Assembly (NCBI GenBank): GCA_017458225.1
Contig: JAFTFX010000009.1
Span: forward strand, 1 to 62,551
Reading direction: 5' to 3'
DNA from: Prevotella sp.
GTDB lineage: Bacteria; Bacteroidota; Bacteroidia; Bacteroidales; Bacteroidaceae
DNA: 62,551 nt
Shown: in pieces, positions 8,123-21,598 of the stretch
Numbering within the stretch: the first letter of the stretch is position 1
Layout: each line of letters opens with the position of its first letter
Notes under the pieces: model-generated
What the model was told of the DNA's origin: nothing
Database searches by the model: none
Seen by the model: only the letters and a program-made list of their open reading frames with translations
Position numbers and translations under genes: made by a program

Positions 8123-9346
8123 TTACTCAGTCTTCTCGACAAACATGAACTGACCAGTGATGTCGTTGAAGAACACCTTGTAGCCACCCTTAGTATAAGG
8201 AATGTTAGGACCATTGCCGACACCTACGCCCCATGGGAATTCAGCCGAACCCCAGTTCACTGTCCATGCGCCGTCGGCAGCAAACTTCACACCATCGGTA
8301 AAGTCACCATCGAAGGTTACATCGCATACCCAGTCGTGGTTCTCGCCACCACTGACGGTCGTAATGGGCGAAAGTGGATTGCCATTTGCCTGATCCCAAG
8401 AGTTGATATCGCCAGGCATCGTAATCATGGTGTAGACAGAAACTGCCTCTGTATAAGGAGCAATCTGCAAGGTGTGAGCCTTCGTATCGAGAGTCAGTGT
8501 GTAATAGCCGGCATTCTCCACCTTGATATTACCAGGATCGTCGCCACCATCACGATATACCTGACCACCCTTTTCAGTACCACCGCACATGCCGTGATCC
8601 CAATCGCCCGGATCGGCCACGATCTTGAATTCACCGGCGCTGAAATAGCCTGTATACGAGAACACGCCATCGCCTGTAGCCTTGCTGTAGGTCTCGCCCT
8701 TCACGGTGTAGAACGGAATCATGCTGACACCAACACCGCTCTTGCTGTTGCCCCAAGTACCATCGGCAATATTTCCACCAACGAGATACCAGAAATGAGG
8801 CGGAGTGTTCAGAGCCTCAACGAAATAGGGTATCACCTTCAGTGGCTTGGCTGTTGAAACTACGAAGCTGCTACTGTCGGTTGCGTTGGCCATGATGGCT
8901 GTCATACGAATATAGATATCCATACCCGTAGTACGTTCTGCCTCAGTGAAGAGAGTTGTAAAATCAGCTTCAGAATAGCATTCACGAAGCAGCATGAGGG
9001 CCTTGTCGATTTCAAGTGCAAGAGCCTGATAGACTGTCGACGAGCCCGTCGTCGTGAGTGTCTGAGTCTTGTCGGCATCAAAATTCTGATTCAAGGCCAC
9101 TTGCGCTCCATAGATAATCTCAGCAGGGAAACCATAGTCAGGAGCAGCATGGGCTTTCAGCTCTATCGACTCACTATTCTGCAAGTCAACGGCCTGACTG
9201 CCCACAGCAGGATCGTTCAATTCAAAGAAGGTAGCTCCCTGATGTGAAGGTAGCTGTACCTTGGGGTTATCATCGCGGTCGCTCTCACATGAAGTGAACG
9301 CCATCAGCCCGACGAACAGAGCGGCCAATATACTTATTCTTTTCAT
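8123..9346 (-). CDS. susE: SusE-like outer-membrane starch-binding lipoprotein
   Basis: Surface-exposed glycan-binding lipoprotein. The ATG at 9346 gives MKRISILAALFVGLMAFTSC with lipidated Cys20 and an acidic follow-on (E21, D23, D25, D26). The longer reading from 9373 would add a poor leader. An N-terminal Ig-like domain of the SusE type (about 35-175) precedes two domains that begin with FWYLVGGNIADG and MITMPGDINSW, the same pattern as in the neighbouring susF-like protein. It has 407 aa, close to SusE. It lies 38 bp after the susD-like stop and 32 bp before susF, inside the outer-membrane operon. Confidence 0.85.
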   Translation of the reverse strand: MKRISILAALFVGLMAFTSCESDRDDNPKVQLPSHQGATFFELNDPAVGSQAVDLQNSESIELKAHAAPDYGFPAEIIYGAQVALNQNFDADKTQTLTTTGSSTVYQALALEIDKALMLLRECYSEADFTTLFTEAERTTGMDIYIRMTAIMANATDSSSFVVSTAKPLKVIPYFVEALNTPPHFWYLVGGNIADGTWGNSKSGVGVSMIPFYTVKGETYSKATGDGVFSYTGYFSAGEFKIVADPGDWDHGMCGGTEKGGQVYRDGGDDPGNIKVENAGYYTLTLDTKAHTLQIAPYTEAVSVYTMITMPGDINSWDQANGNPLSPITTVSGGENHDWVCDVTFDGDFTDGVKFAADGAWTVNWGSAEFPWGVGVGNGPNIPYTKGGYKVFFNDITGQFMFVEKTE

Positions 9347-9384
9347 AATATTCTTGTTTGTTAGGGTAAACACACATTAATTAT

Positions 9385-11004
9385 TTAATAGCCGGGATTC
9401 TGCTTCAGGTTGTCAGCCATAACAGCACTGCTGGGCAATGGGAATACGTTACGATAGCCTTCGAACGAACCATTTGCCTTAATGCCGTTCATCCATTCCC
9501 AAGAGTAGTTGTGCTGGCCACCATACTTATTAAAGCGGACAAGTGTCATGCGGCGCATGCCTTCATAGGCAAACTCACGCGACCACTCTTCCTCAATCTC
9601 ATCGAGTGAGAACGAACTCATACCGCTGTATGCCTCAGCACGATTGCGCAGTTCCTGAATCTTGGCAAGACCAGCAGCTGTGCAGTTGCCGCCGTTCAAG
9701 CGAGCATCAGCCTCAGCATAAATCAAGTTAGCCTCGGCACGGCGCAGCATCGGGAAGTCGGTGTCAACAAACTGCATGTGATGAACATCGCTGCCATCAG
9801 CATGCTTGGCCAAGAACTTAACGTAGGCATAGCCGCTCTTGAAGTCGCCCTCATCGGTAATATTGGGAGTACGGCCCTCAGAGACGAACAGGGCACGGTC
9901 ATCCTTGACAGTCTGGGCGAAGACGGTTGCATCAGCAATACCTGCCACGGCATCGTAGTCTTTCACAAACTTGTCGACAAACTGGCGACGAGCATGGTTG
10001 CCGCCCCATACCTCAGAAGTACCTGTAGGATAGGAAGCAGTAATATCACCATTGGTGGTAGAAGCAATAATGAACAAGCATCCGCCCCAAGTCTGGGTGA
10101 GTTCACCGTCATGCAGAGCAGGCAGAAGCACCTCGTCCTGAGCGCCATTAGTATCGTTGTCGCCCATGAAGAGCAGCTGGAATGGTGTGTAGCCGTAAGC
10201 AGGCGTTGTGCAGAGCTTATAGGCTGAGCCCAACACCTTGTCAGCGTATGTTCTTGCTTCTGTCCATTTGGCAACACCTGTATAGACCTCGCTGTTCAGA
10301 TAGAGACGGGCCAGCAGCAGCCATGCTGCAGCCTTGTCGGCGCGACCATAGGTATTCGTCTTAGGATCTTTCATCACTTCACCCGTTGTGCCGTCACCAA
10401 TGGCCTTCAACTCGCTTTCGAGGAAAGCAGAGAGTGTGGTGCGATCCACCTGCTGGGCAGCTCCGGCAACGGTTGTCTTGAAAGGCACATTGCCATAGAG
10501 ATCCATCAGATAATAGTAATACAATGCACGCATGAACCTCACCTCAGCACGACGCGCCAATGTCTCAGCATCGCTTGCCGTTGCCACCTCCAGGAAGTTG
10601 TTGCACAGCGTAACGCCGAAGTTCAGACGGTAGTAGAGGGCACGCATCATAGGGTGTTCGTCGTTCCACGTGTTGTGATTAAACTCAGGAATACCTGCGT
10701 CGCCCCAGATACAAGCGGCCTCATCAGTTGTCAGTTCGTTAGCATTCCAGATTTGGCGAATCATGTTCGACGTACCCTCGTCAATATCGTCAAGGTCGCT
10801 CTGGCCGTCAGGACCTTTCTGGCCCGTCAGCACCATGTTGGCATAGATTTTGGCAAACATACCATCGGTATTGGTTGTTGCCTCATTGGCATCAATCTTC
10901 TGGGGGTTGACATTATCAACATCCAAATCCCCCACACAGGCGGTCAGCGTGAAAGCTGACAAGACTGCTGCTGCACCTATTATATTTTTAACATAAAATT
11001 TCAT
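9385..11004 (-). CDS. susD: SusD/RagB-family starch-binding lipoprotein
   Basis: Surface lipoprotein that forms the lid over the SusC transporter and binds glycan. The signal peptide ends LTAC with lipidated Cys23. The SusD N-terminal region is rich in TPR-like helices (RALYYRLNFGVTLCNNFLEV, EVRFMRALYYYYLMDLYGNVPF) and the C-terminal RagB part ends in the typical VFPLPSSAVMADNLKQNPGY. The length of 539 aa is close to B. thetaiotaomicron SusD. It starts 12 bp after susC and is certainly co-transcribed with it. Confidence 0.95.
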   Translation of the reverse strand: MKFYVKNIIGAAAVLSAFTLTACVGDLDVDNVNPQKIDANEATTNTDGMFAKIYANMVLTGQKGPDGQSDLDDIDEGTSNMIRQIWNANELTTDEAACIWGDAGIPEFNHNTWNDEHPMMRALYYRLNFGVTLCNNFLEVATASDAETLARRAEVRFMRALYYYYLMDLYGNVPFKTTVAGAAQQVDRTTLSAFLESELKAIGDGTTGEVMKDPKTNTYGRADKAAAWLLLARLYLNSEVYTGVAKWTEARTYADKVLGSAYKLCTTPAYGYTPFQLLFMGDNDTNGAQDEVLLPALHDGELTQTWGGCLFIIASTTNGDITASYPTGTSEVWGGNHARRQFVDKFVKDYDAVAGIADATVFAQTVKDDRALFVSEGRTPNITDEGDFKSGYAYVKFLAKHADGSDVHHMQFVDTDFPMLRRAEANLIYAEADARLNGGNCTAAGLAKIQELRNRAEAYSGMSSFSLDEIEEEWSREFAYEGMRRMTLVRFNKYGGQHNYSWEWMNGIKANGSFEGYRNVFPLPSSAVMADNLKQNPGY

Positions 11005-11016
11005 AGTCGTAATGTA

Positions 11017-14000
11017 TTAGAAGTTCAAGTTAAGACCAATAACTGTTGTGAGAGGACGCGGATAGAGCGTATTGTCAATACCATTGCTGACTTCAGGATC
11101 CAGTCCGTCGTATTTCGTAATGGTGAACACGTTCTGAACGGTTGCATAGATACGTCCGCTGATGTTGGCATCCCAAATCTTGGCAAAGTTGTAACCCAGC
11201 GTGATGTTGTCCAACTTCAGGAACGAAGCGTTCTGAACGAAGTAGTCTGACATAAACTGAGTGGTCTGCGGATTGGTGAAGCCCAGTGCCACAGCGTTTG
11301 TGGTGCGGTTGCCCAGATAGTTGAGCGTAGAGATGGCACCCTTACCAAGGTTGATAGCACTCGACTCAGCATTGTTGAACACGTAGTTGCCAATGCTTGC
11401 ACGCATATTGAAGCCCAGATCCCAGTTCTTGTAGACAATCTTCGAGCCAAGGCCCATCGTAAAGTCAGGAGCAGGCTGGTAGTAAGCGTAACGGTCGCCA
11501 GAGTCGATGCCGCCACTGCCGTTGCGGTCTACGAACACGTTCTGGAGAGGATTGCCATACTGATCGTACACCTGCTGGTATACATTGAACGAATTGACAG
11601 CCTTGCCCTCTGCGTTGATTTGAATCTTACCGCCAGTACCGCCAGCGATGTTGTCGCCAGTCTCAGGACTTGCGCTGACCAGCTCGTCGATTTCATTATG
11701 ATTATAAGTAAAGTTGTAGTTCACTTCCCAACTCAGGTCCTTGGTCTGGATAGGACGAACGGTCAATCCAAGCTCAATACCTTCGTTGTGAAGATCGCCC
11801 ACATTCTGAGTTACCTTGTTACGGAAGTTGCTACCCGTCTCAACGAATACGGAGTTAATCAGGTCGGTGGTCTTACGGTAATAGTAATCCACGTTCAATA
11901 CGATGCGATTCTTGAAGAATCCCAAGTCGATACCAGCATTATAGGTAGTGGTACGCTCCCACTTCAGATCAGCATTGTAGGCATCGGGGCTCAGTGTACG
12001 GCCATCGCCAACAATGGGATAGTAGGCATGGTCAACACTGGGAGAATAAACAGGCAGATAGTAGTAGTCGCCAATACCATCCTGCTGACCCGTCACGCCA
12101 TAGCCCAAGCGGATCTTGGTATCGCTCAGCCAGTTGACATTGCGCAGGAAGGGCTCTTCCTTCACTTTCCATGCAAAAGCGGCAGCAGGGAACAGGCCCC
12201 AGTGTTTCTTGAAGCGTGAAGAACCGTCATCACGCAAGCTGAATGTCAGCAAATAGCGATCGAGAAGACTATAGTTCAAACGTCCCATAAAGGAAACAAG
12301 ATAGTGTTCGCTCTTATAGACACGTTCCACCTCAGCTGCAGGCTCGTTATACTTCTGACCAGCATTCGGGCTGGAAGAAGGATAGATACCATAATTATTA
12401 TAATCAGTACGGATTGAGTACTTCTGATACTCATAACCTGCCATGATGTCAAAATGATGGGCCTTGTTGAAGTCCTTCGTATACTGAGCGTATGCCGTGA
12501 ACTGCAGGTTGTATAATTTCTGCTTGCTCCAACCTGTATAGCCATAATAATAGGCATTCGTTCCATAAGGAGACTGGTCGTCGTTGCTCTTGCCGAAGGT
12601 GTAGTCGGCACCAGCATTGACATGCAAGTGCAGGTCTTCAAATCCATGAATAGCATAATCGGCCTCCACATTACCAACAACTTCGCGTGAACGGCCAATG
12701 TTGTGACGCATTTCCAACTGAGCCAAGGGGTTGGGAGTAGCCTTATCGTTCCACATCTGCTGCCACTGGGTATCGCCTGCATATGCTGCAGTCTTATACC
12801 ACTGCACGTAACCACCAAAATAATCTTGATAAATGGCATTATCAGACTTTACAGCTTTGGTAGGATCCATCCAACGAGCACTACCTATTGCGCCAGCATC
12901 GGCGAAACGAGTCTTCGAATACATGCCCTTACCATTGATATTGAATTTCAGGTGATCCTTCAAGAATGAAGGTGAAAGGTTGAAACTGCCAGTATAGCGT
13001 GTGTAACTGGAAGTCTTCAGGATACCGTTCTGACTCGTTCCACCCACTGATACGCGATAAGGCATATTCTTCAAGCCACCAGTTATCGTGATGTTATGGT
13101 CGGTAGAAATTGCTGTACGGAAAATTTCGTCTTGCCAGTCAGTATTGGCATACTGTTTATTGCCGTTGGCATCCAAATAGCCCAACATGCCATATTCAGA
13201 ACTGCCCTCACCGTAAGTGTCGGCAACCAACTTCATATAAGCAGGACCGTCAAGCACATCAAATGAATTTTTCTTCGTTGAAATAGACACATTGCCGTTG
13301 TAGCTCACATGAGCAGCCTGAGCAGAACGTCCTTTCTTGGTGGTAATCAGAATGACACCATTCGAAGCACGGCTACCATAGATGGCTGTTGCCGATGCGT
13401 CCTTCAGAACTGTGAAGCTCTCAATATCATTAGGATTAACCAACGACAGAGGATTGGGGTTACCTGTACGGCTGTCATTACTCATGGCCAATCCGTCAAT
13501 CACGATCAGAGGGTCGTTAGACGCATTCAGAGACGAACCGCCACGAATACGAATCTGAGCACCCACACCAGGCTCACCACCATACGAAGTAACCTGTACG
13601 CCAGCAATCTTACCCTGCAGCATGTCCTGTGCTGAGGTCTGCAAGCCGTGGTTCATTTCGTCAGGCTTAATAGCGGTGACAGAACCGGTGAGGTCGCTCT
13701 TCTTAGCGCGGCCGTAACCGATGACGACAACGTTCTCGAGCACCTGGGCATCGTCCTGCATCGTAACTACCACATTGGGAGCAGCTGTTACACGAGCTGT
13801 CTGATAGCCCACATAGCTCACCTCGAGTGTTGCCCCCTGCTGAGCCGAGAGCACGAAATTACCGTCAATATCGGAAATCACCCCCCCCGCCGTCTGGCCG
13901 ACGACACGGACTGTTGCACCGATAATCGGTTCTCCACTCGAATCCTTCACATGGCCTCGCACATTAATCTGTGCAAAAGCACCCACTGTCAAGAAGAGGC

Positions 14001-14085
14001 CCAGCAATAAGGCCAGCATCCTGACAGGAATTTGTAATTGACGGAGTTGCATGGCTCCGCGATGAATGTTTACCTGCTTCATCAT
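11017..14085 (-). CDS. susC: SusC/RagA-family TonB-linked outer-membrane maltodextrin transporter
   Basis: This imports oligosaccharides across the outer membrane with energy from TonB. After a signal peptide ending GAFA-Q (about residue 38) come a carboxypeptidase-regulatory-like domain (GHVKDSSGEPIIGATV), a TonB-box region (VLENVVVIGYG), a plug (LQGKIAGVQV, RIRGGSSLNASNDPLIVIDG) and a beta barrel that ends in Phe (VIGLNLNF). The size of 1022 aa is normal. Eight consecutive G (C at 13881-13888 on the plus strand) encode Gly-Gly-Val near residue 67 and are a possible slippage site. It is the first gene of susCDEF, divergent from the lacI-type gene, with a shared operator between them. Confidence 0.96.
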   Translation of the reverse strand: MMKQVNIHRGAMQLRQLQIPVRMLALLLGLFLTVGAFAQINVRGHVKDSSGEPIIGATVRVVGQTAGGVISDIDGNFVLSAQQGATLEVSYVGYQTARVTAAPNVVVTMQDDAQVLENVVVIGYGRAKKSDLTGSVTAIKPDEMNHGLQTSAQDMLQGKIAGVQVTSYGGEPGVGAQIRIRGGSSLNASNDPLIVIDGLAMSNDSRTGNPNPLSLVNPNDIESFTVLKDASATAIYGSRASNGVILITTKKGRSAQAAHVSYNGNVSISTKKNSFDVLDGPAYMKLVADTYGEGSSEYGMLGYLDANGNKQYANTDWQDEIFRTAISTDHNITITGGLKNMPYRVSVGGTSQNGILKTSSYTRYTGSFNLSPSFLKDHLKFNINGKGMYSKTRFADAGAIGSARWMDPTKAVKSDNAIYQDYFGGYVQWYKTAAYAGDTQWQQMWNDKATPNPLAQLEMRHNIGRSREVVGNVEADYAIHGFEDLHLHVNAGADYTFGKSNDDQSPYGTNAYYYGYTGWSKQKLYNLQFTAYAQYTKDFNKAHHFDIMAGYEYQKYSIRTDYNNYGIYPSSSPNAGQKYNEPAAEVERVYKSEHYLVSFMGRLNYSLLDRYLLTFSLRDDGSSRFKKHWGLFPAAAFAWKVKEEPFLRNVNWLSDTKIRLGYGVTGQQDGIGDYYYLPVYSPSVDHAYYPIVGDGRTLSPDAYNADLKWERTTTYNAGIDLGFFKNRIVLNVDYYYRKTTDLINSVFVETGSNFRNKVTQNVGDLHNEGIELGLTVRPIQTKDLSWEVNYNFTYNHNEIDELVSASPETGDNIAGGTGGKIQINAEGKAVNSFNVYQQVYDQYGNPLQNVFVDRNGSGGIDSGDRYAYYQPAPDFTMGLGSKIVYKNWDLGFNMRASIGNYVFNNAESSAINLGKGAISTLNYLGNRTTNAVALGFTNPQTTQFMSDYFVQNASFLKLDNITLGYNFAKIWDANISGRIYATVQNVFTITKYDGLDPEVSNGIDNTLYPRPLTTVIGLNLNF

Positions 14086-14176
14086 TACATTTAAATTAAA
14101 AAATTAGAGTTAAAATAGTTATTAGTAAAATGTCTGGTTTTAGTCATTTTAAGGACTTTCGCCCTATTTTACGGTG

Positions 14177-14184
14177 CAAAGTTA
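14177..14184 (-). promoter_or_regulatory. Candidate susC -7 box
   Basis: TAACTTTG on the minus strand is a full match to TAnnTTTG. No TTTG is seen at the expected -33 position, and the operator lies 62.5 bp upstream of the box. The predicted 5' leader is about 85 nt. Confidence 0.55.
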
Positions 14185-14238
14185 GATTTCTTTCCCATTC
14201 GTTGTACTATTTTTTGTTTAAAAACGTTATAATCTAAC

Positions 14239-14254
14239 GTGCAAACGTTTGCAC
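14239..14254. promoter_or_regulatory. LacI-family operator in the susC/regulator divergent region
   Basis: A 16-bp perfect palindrome, GTGCAAACGTTTGCAC, contains the same 14-bp core as the site at 6492-6505. It is centred at 14246.5, almost exactly midway between the divergent -7 boxes (14177-14184 minus, 14308-14315 plus). It could serve both susC and the regulator gene. Confidence 0.8.
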
Positions 14255-14307
14255 AATCTTAAAAAGAATATAAAGAGGAAAATGGCAAGGGGTAAGGAAA
14301 GATTTTC

Positions 14308-14315
14308 TAATTTTG
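14308..14315 (+). promoter_or_regulatory. Candidate -7 box for the LacI-type regulator operon
   Basis: TAATTTTG matches TAnnTTTG and lies 28 nt before the regulator ATG. There is no clear -33 TTTG. Confidence 0.5.
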
Positions 14316-14343
14316 CAACGTCACTCATTCTAAAAGCCTAAAA

Positions 14344-15369
14344 ATGAAAGAATCTTCATCGATGACAATGAAGGATATTGCCCGTGAACTGGGCATCAGT
14401 GTGGCCACGGTTTCGCGGGCACTGAGCAATTCATCGCGCATTTCAGAAGAGCGACGGGCTGAAATCCAGCAGTTTGCCCGAGAGCACAATTTCACGCCTA
14501 ACGTGCTGGCTGAATCGCTACGGCACAGTCGCGTGAAGCCCATGAAGGTCATTGGGGTCATCATTCCAGAGTTTGTGCATTACTATTTCGCATCAGTTCT
14601 GCGTGGCATTGAGGAGGAGGCCTCGGCCCACGGATATCGGGTAATGGTGGCTCAGAGTGGCGAGCACTATGAACGCGAGGTGCAACTGTGCCAGTCATTC
14701 TATGAGAACAAGGTGTGCGGCATCATTGTCTCGCAGGCAAAGGACACGCAACACTACGACCATTTCCAGCGTCTAATCAATGCTGGCGTGCCATTGGTGT
14801 TCTACGATCGGATATGTACGGGCGTGAACGCGAGCCGCGTGGTAGTCGATGACTATATGGGAGCGTTCAATGCCGTCACCCATCTCTTCAACACCGGCTG
14901 TCGGCGTATTGCCTACTACGGTTCGAAGATGAACCTGGAGATTGCCAAGAACCGTTTCAATGGCTATAAGGACGCACTACTGAAGCACGGACTGCCATTT
15001 GAAGAGCGGCTCACCCGTGTCTGCGACACCCGACAGGAGGCTGAGCTGATTACACCTGAACTATTCGATGGCGACAGCTATCCCGACGCTTTCTTCGCCG
15101 TGAACGACGACACGGCACTGGGCATTCTATACACCATCAAACGCATGGGGCTGCGTGTGCCAGAAGATGTCTCTATCTGCGGATTCAGCAACGGAACTGG
15201 TGCTTTGTCGAGCGACCCCATGCTGACCACCATCGAGCAGAACGGTGTGAAAGTGGGAGAAGAGGCAGCCGACGTGCTGATAGGGCATGTGGAAGGGCGA
15301 ATTCCACTGGAGAAAGCCGAAAAGCGCATCGTGCGCACAAGATTGATTCTCAGGGGAACAACGAGGTAA
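14344..15369 (+). CDS. LacI-family transcriptional regulator of the starch locus
   Basis: DNA-binding regulator that probably senses a maltodextrin. The N-terminal HTH reads MTMKDIARELGISVATVSRALSNSSRISEERRAEIQ in outline (residues about 8-43), followed by the hinge and a periplasmic-binding-protein-like effector domain (VIGVIIPEFVHYYFASVLRGIEEEA onward). It has 341 aa, normal for the family. It heads an operon with the MFS transporter (27 bp downstream), malQ and the GH97 gene. B. thetaiotaomicron uses the unrelated membrane regulator SusR for its sus genes, so control here is of another type. Two matching palindromes in the locus are its likely targets. Confidence 0.92.
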   Translation: MKESSSMTMKDIARELGISVATVSRALSNSSRISEERRAEIQQFAREHNFTPNVLAESLRHSRVKPMKVIGVIIPEFVHYYFASVLRGIEEEASAHGYRVMVAQSGEHYEREVQLCQSFYENKVCGIIVSQAKDTQHYDHFQRLINAGVPLVFYDRICTGVNASRVVVDDYMGAFNAVTHLFNTGCRRIAYYGSKMNLEIAKNRFNGYKDALLKHGLPFEERLTRVCDTRQEAELITPELFDGDSYPDAFFAVNDDTALGILYTIKRMGLRVPEDVSICGFSNGTGALSSDPMLTTIEQNGVKVGEEAADVLIGHVEGRIPLEKAEKRIVRTRLILRGTTR

Positions 15370-15396
15370 AAATATAAAAAATAAAAGAATGAAATA

Positions 15397-16698
15397 ATGA
15401 AACAGAAACCTAATTTATCGTTTTGGAATCTTTGGAACCTCAGTTTCGGATTCTTCGGCGTACAGATAGCCTACGCCCTGCAAAGCGGCAACGTGTCGCG
15501 CATCTTCCGAACCCTTGGTGCCGACCCTCACTCGCTGAGTTTTTTCTGGATTCTGCCCCCACTGATGGGCATGCTGGTACAACCCATCGTAGGCACGCTG
15601 AGTGACAAGACATGGACGCGCTGGGGCCGGCGCATACCTTATTTATTTATAGGAGCCGCCACGGCTGTGGCCGTGATGTGCCTGCTGCCCAATGCTGGTT
15701 CGTTGGGGCTGGCCTCTGTCGGCATGGTGCTGCTGGTGGGTACCATCCTGCTCATGCTGCTTGACACCTCTATCAACATGGCCATGCAACCGTTCAAGAT
15801 GATGGTGGGCGACATGGTGAACGAGGAGCAGAAGGCCAAGGCCTACAGCATACAGTCGCTGCTGTGCAATGCCGGCAGTGTGGTGGGCTTTGTGTTCCCC
15901 TTTTTCTTCACATGGATAGGACTGAGCAATGTGGCTCCAGAAGGTGTGGTGCCCGACTCGGTAGTATGGTCGTTCTACGTTGGTGCCGCCATCCTTATTG
16001 CCTGCGTCATCTATACCGTATTGAAAGTGAAAGAATGGCCGCCTAAAGAATATGCCGAGTACAACCCAGAGCCAGAAAAGGAGGAAAAGGCAAACTGGTT
16101 CACGCTGCTACGCAACGCCCCAGGCACGTTCTGGCGTGTCGGTCTGGTACAGTTCTTCTGCTGGGCAGCTTTCCTATATATGTGGACCTACGTGGTCGAT
16201 GCCGTATCACTCACGGTATGGGGAACAGACAACCCCACCACAGCGGAATATCAAAATGCTGGCGACTGGACGGGCGTACTCTATGCCATTCAGGCTTGTG
16301 CCTCGGTGGTATGGGCTGCTGTACTGACGCAGTTTAAGAACGTGAAGCTGGCCTATTCGCTCAGTCTGGTACTGGGCGGTCTGGGCTTTGCGCTCATTCC
16401 TTTCTGCCCCAACCAGTACATGCAGATTGTGCCGTTCCTGCTCATCGGCTGTGCCTGGGCTGCCATGCTGGCCATGCCGTTCACGTTCGTAACGAACGCA
16501 CTGCAAGGCTACGGTCACATGGGCACCTATCTAGGTCTGTTCAACTGCACCATCTGCTTGCCGCAGATCGTTGCAGCCCTGCTGGGCGGCAGCATCCTCT
16601 CACTGGTAGGCGGTGTGCAATCAACGATGATGATTGTGGCCGGCTGCAGCCTGCTGATTGGATCTGCCTGCGTGCTGGGCATCAAAACGAAAAAATAG
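15397..16698 (+). CDS. MFS sugar transporter (maltose/maltodextrin symporter, SLC45/GPH-like)
   Basis: Inner-membrane transporter for the products of periplasmic starch hydrolysis. It has 433 aa and about 12 hydrophobic segments. The N-terminal FWNLWNLSFGFFGVQIAYALQ and the loop GTLSDKTWTRWGRRIPYLFIGA are typical of the sucrose/maltose-type MFS branch of Bacteroidetes starch loci. Its place between the regulator and malQ (21 bp upstream of malQ) supports maltose or maltodextrin as substrate. The specificity itself is inferred from context. Confidence 0.9.
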   Translation: MKQKPNLSFWNLWNLSFGFFGVQIAYALQSGNVSRIFRTLGADPHSLSFFWILPPLMGMLVQPIVGTLSDKTWTRWGRRIPYLFIGAATAVAVMCLLPNAGSLGLASVGMVLLVGTILLMLLDTSINMAMQPFKMMVGDMVNEEQKAKAYSIQSLLCNAGSVVGFVFPFFFTWIGLSNVAPEGVVPDSVVWSFYVGAAILIACVIYTVLKVKEWPPKEYAEYNPEPEKEEKANWFTLLRNAPGTFWRVGLVQFFCWAAFLYMWTYVVDAVSLTVWGTDNPTTAEYQNAGDWTGVLYAIQACASVVWAAVLTQFKNVKLAYSLSLVLGGLGFALIPFCPNQYMQIVPFLLIGCAWAAMLAMPFTFVTNALQGYGHMGTYLGLFNCTICLPQIVAALLGGSILSLVGGVQSTMMIVAGCSLLIGSACVLGIKTKK

Positions 16699-16719
16699 GA
16701 TTACCAAAATACGATTGCT

Positions 16720-21520
<4,801 letters not shown>

Positions 21521-21554
21521 GACTGATACCATCACCATCCTTCAAAATGGCCCT

Positions 21555-21598
21555 AAATGAAAAGCGCGTAACAGAAATCTGCCACGCGCTTTTCATTT
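21555..21598. terminator. Bidirectional terminator between susB and the GH106-like gene
   Basis: A perfect 15-bp stem (AAATGAAAAGCGCGT at 21555-21569 with its complement at 21584-21598) has A and T tracts on both sides. The loop is 14 nt. It lies between two convergent genes and overlaps the stop codon of the minus-strand gene by one base. Confidence 0.85.
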
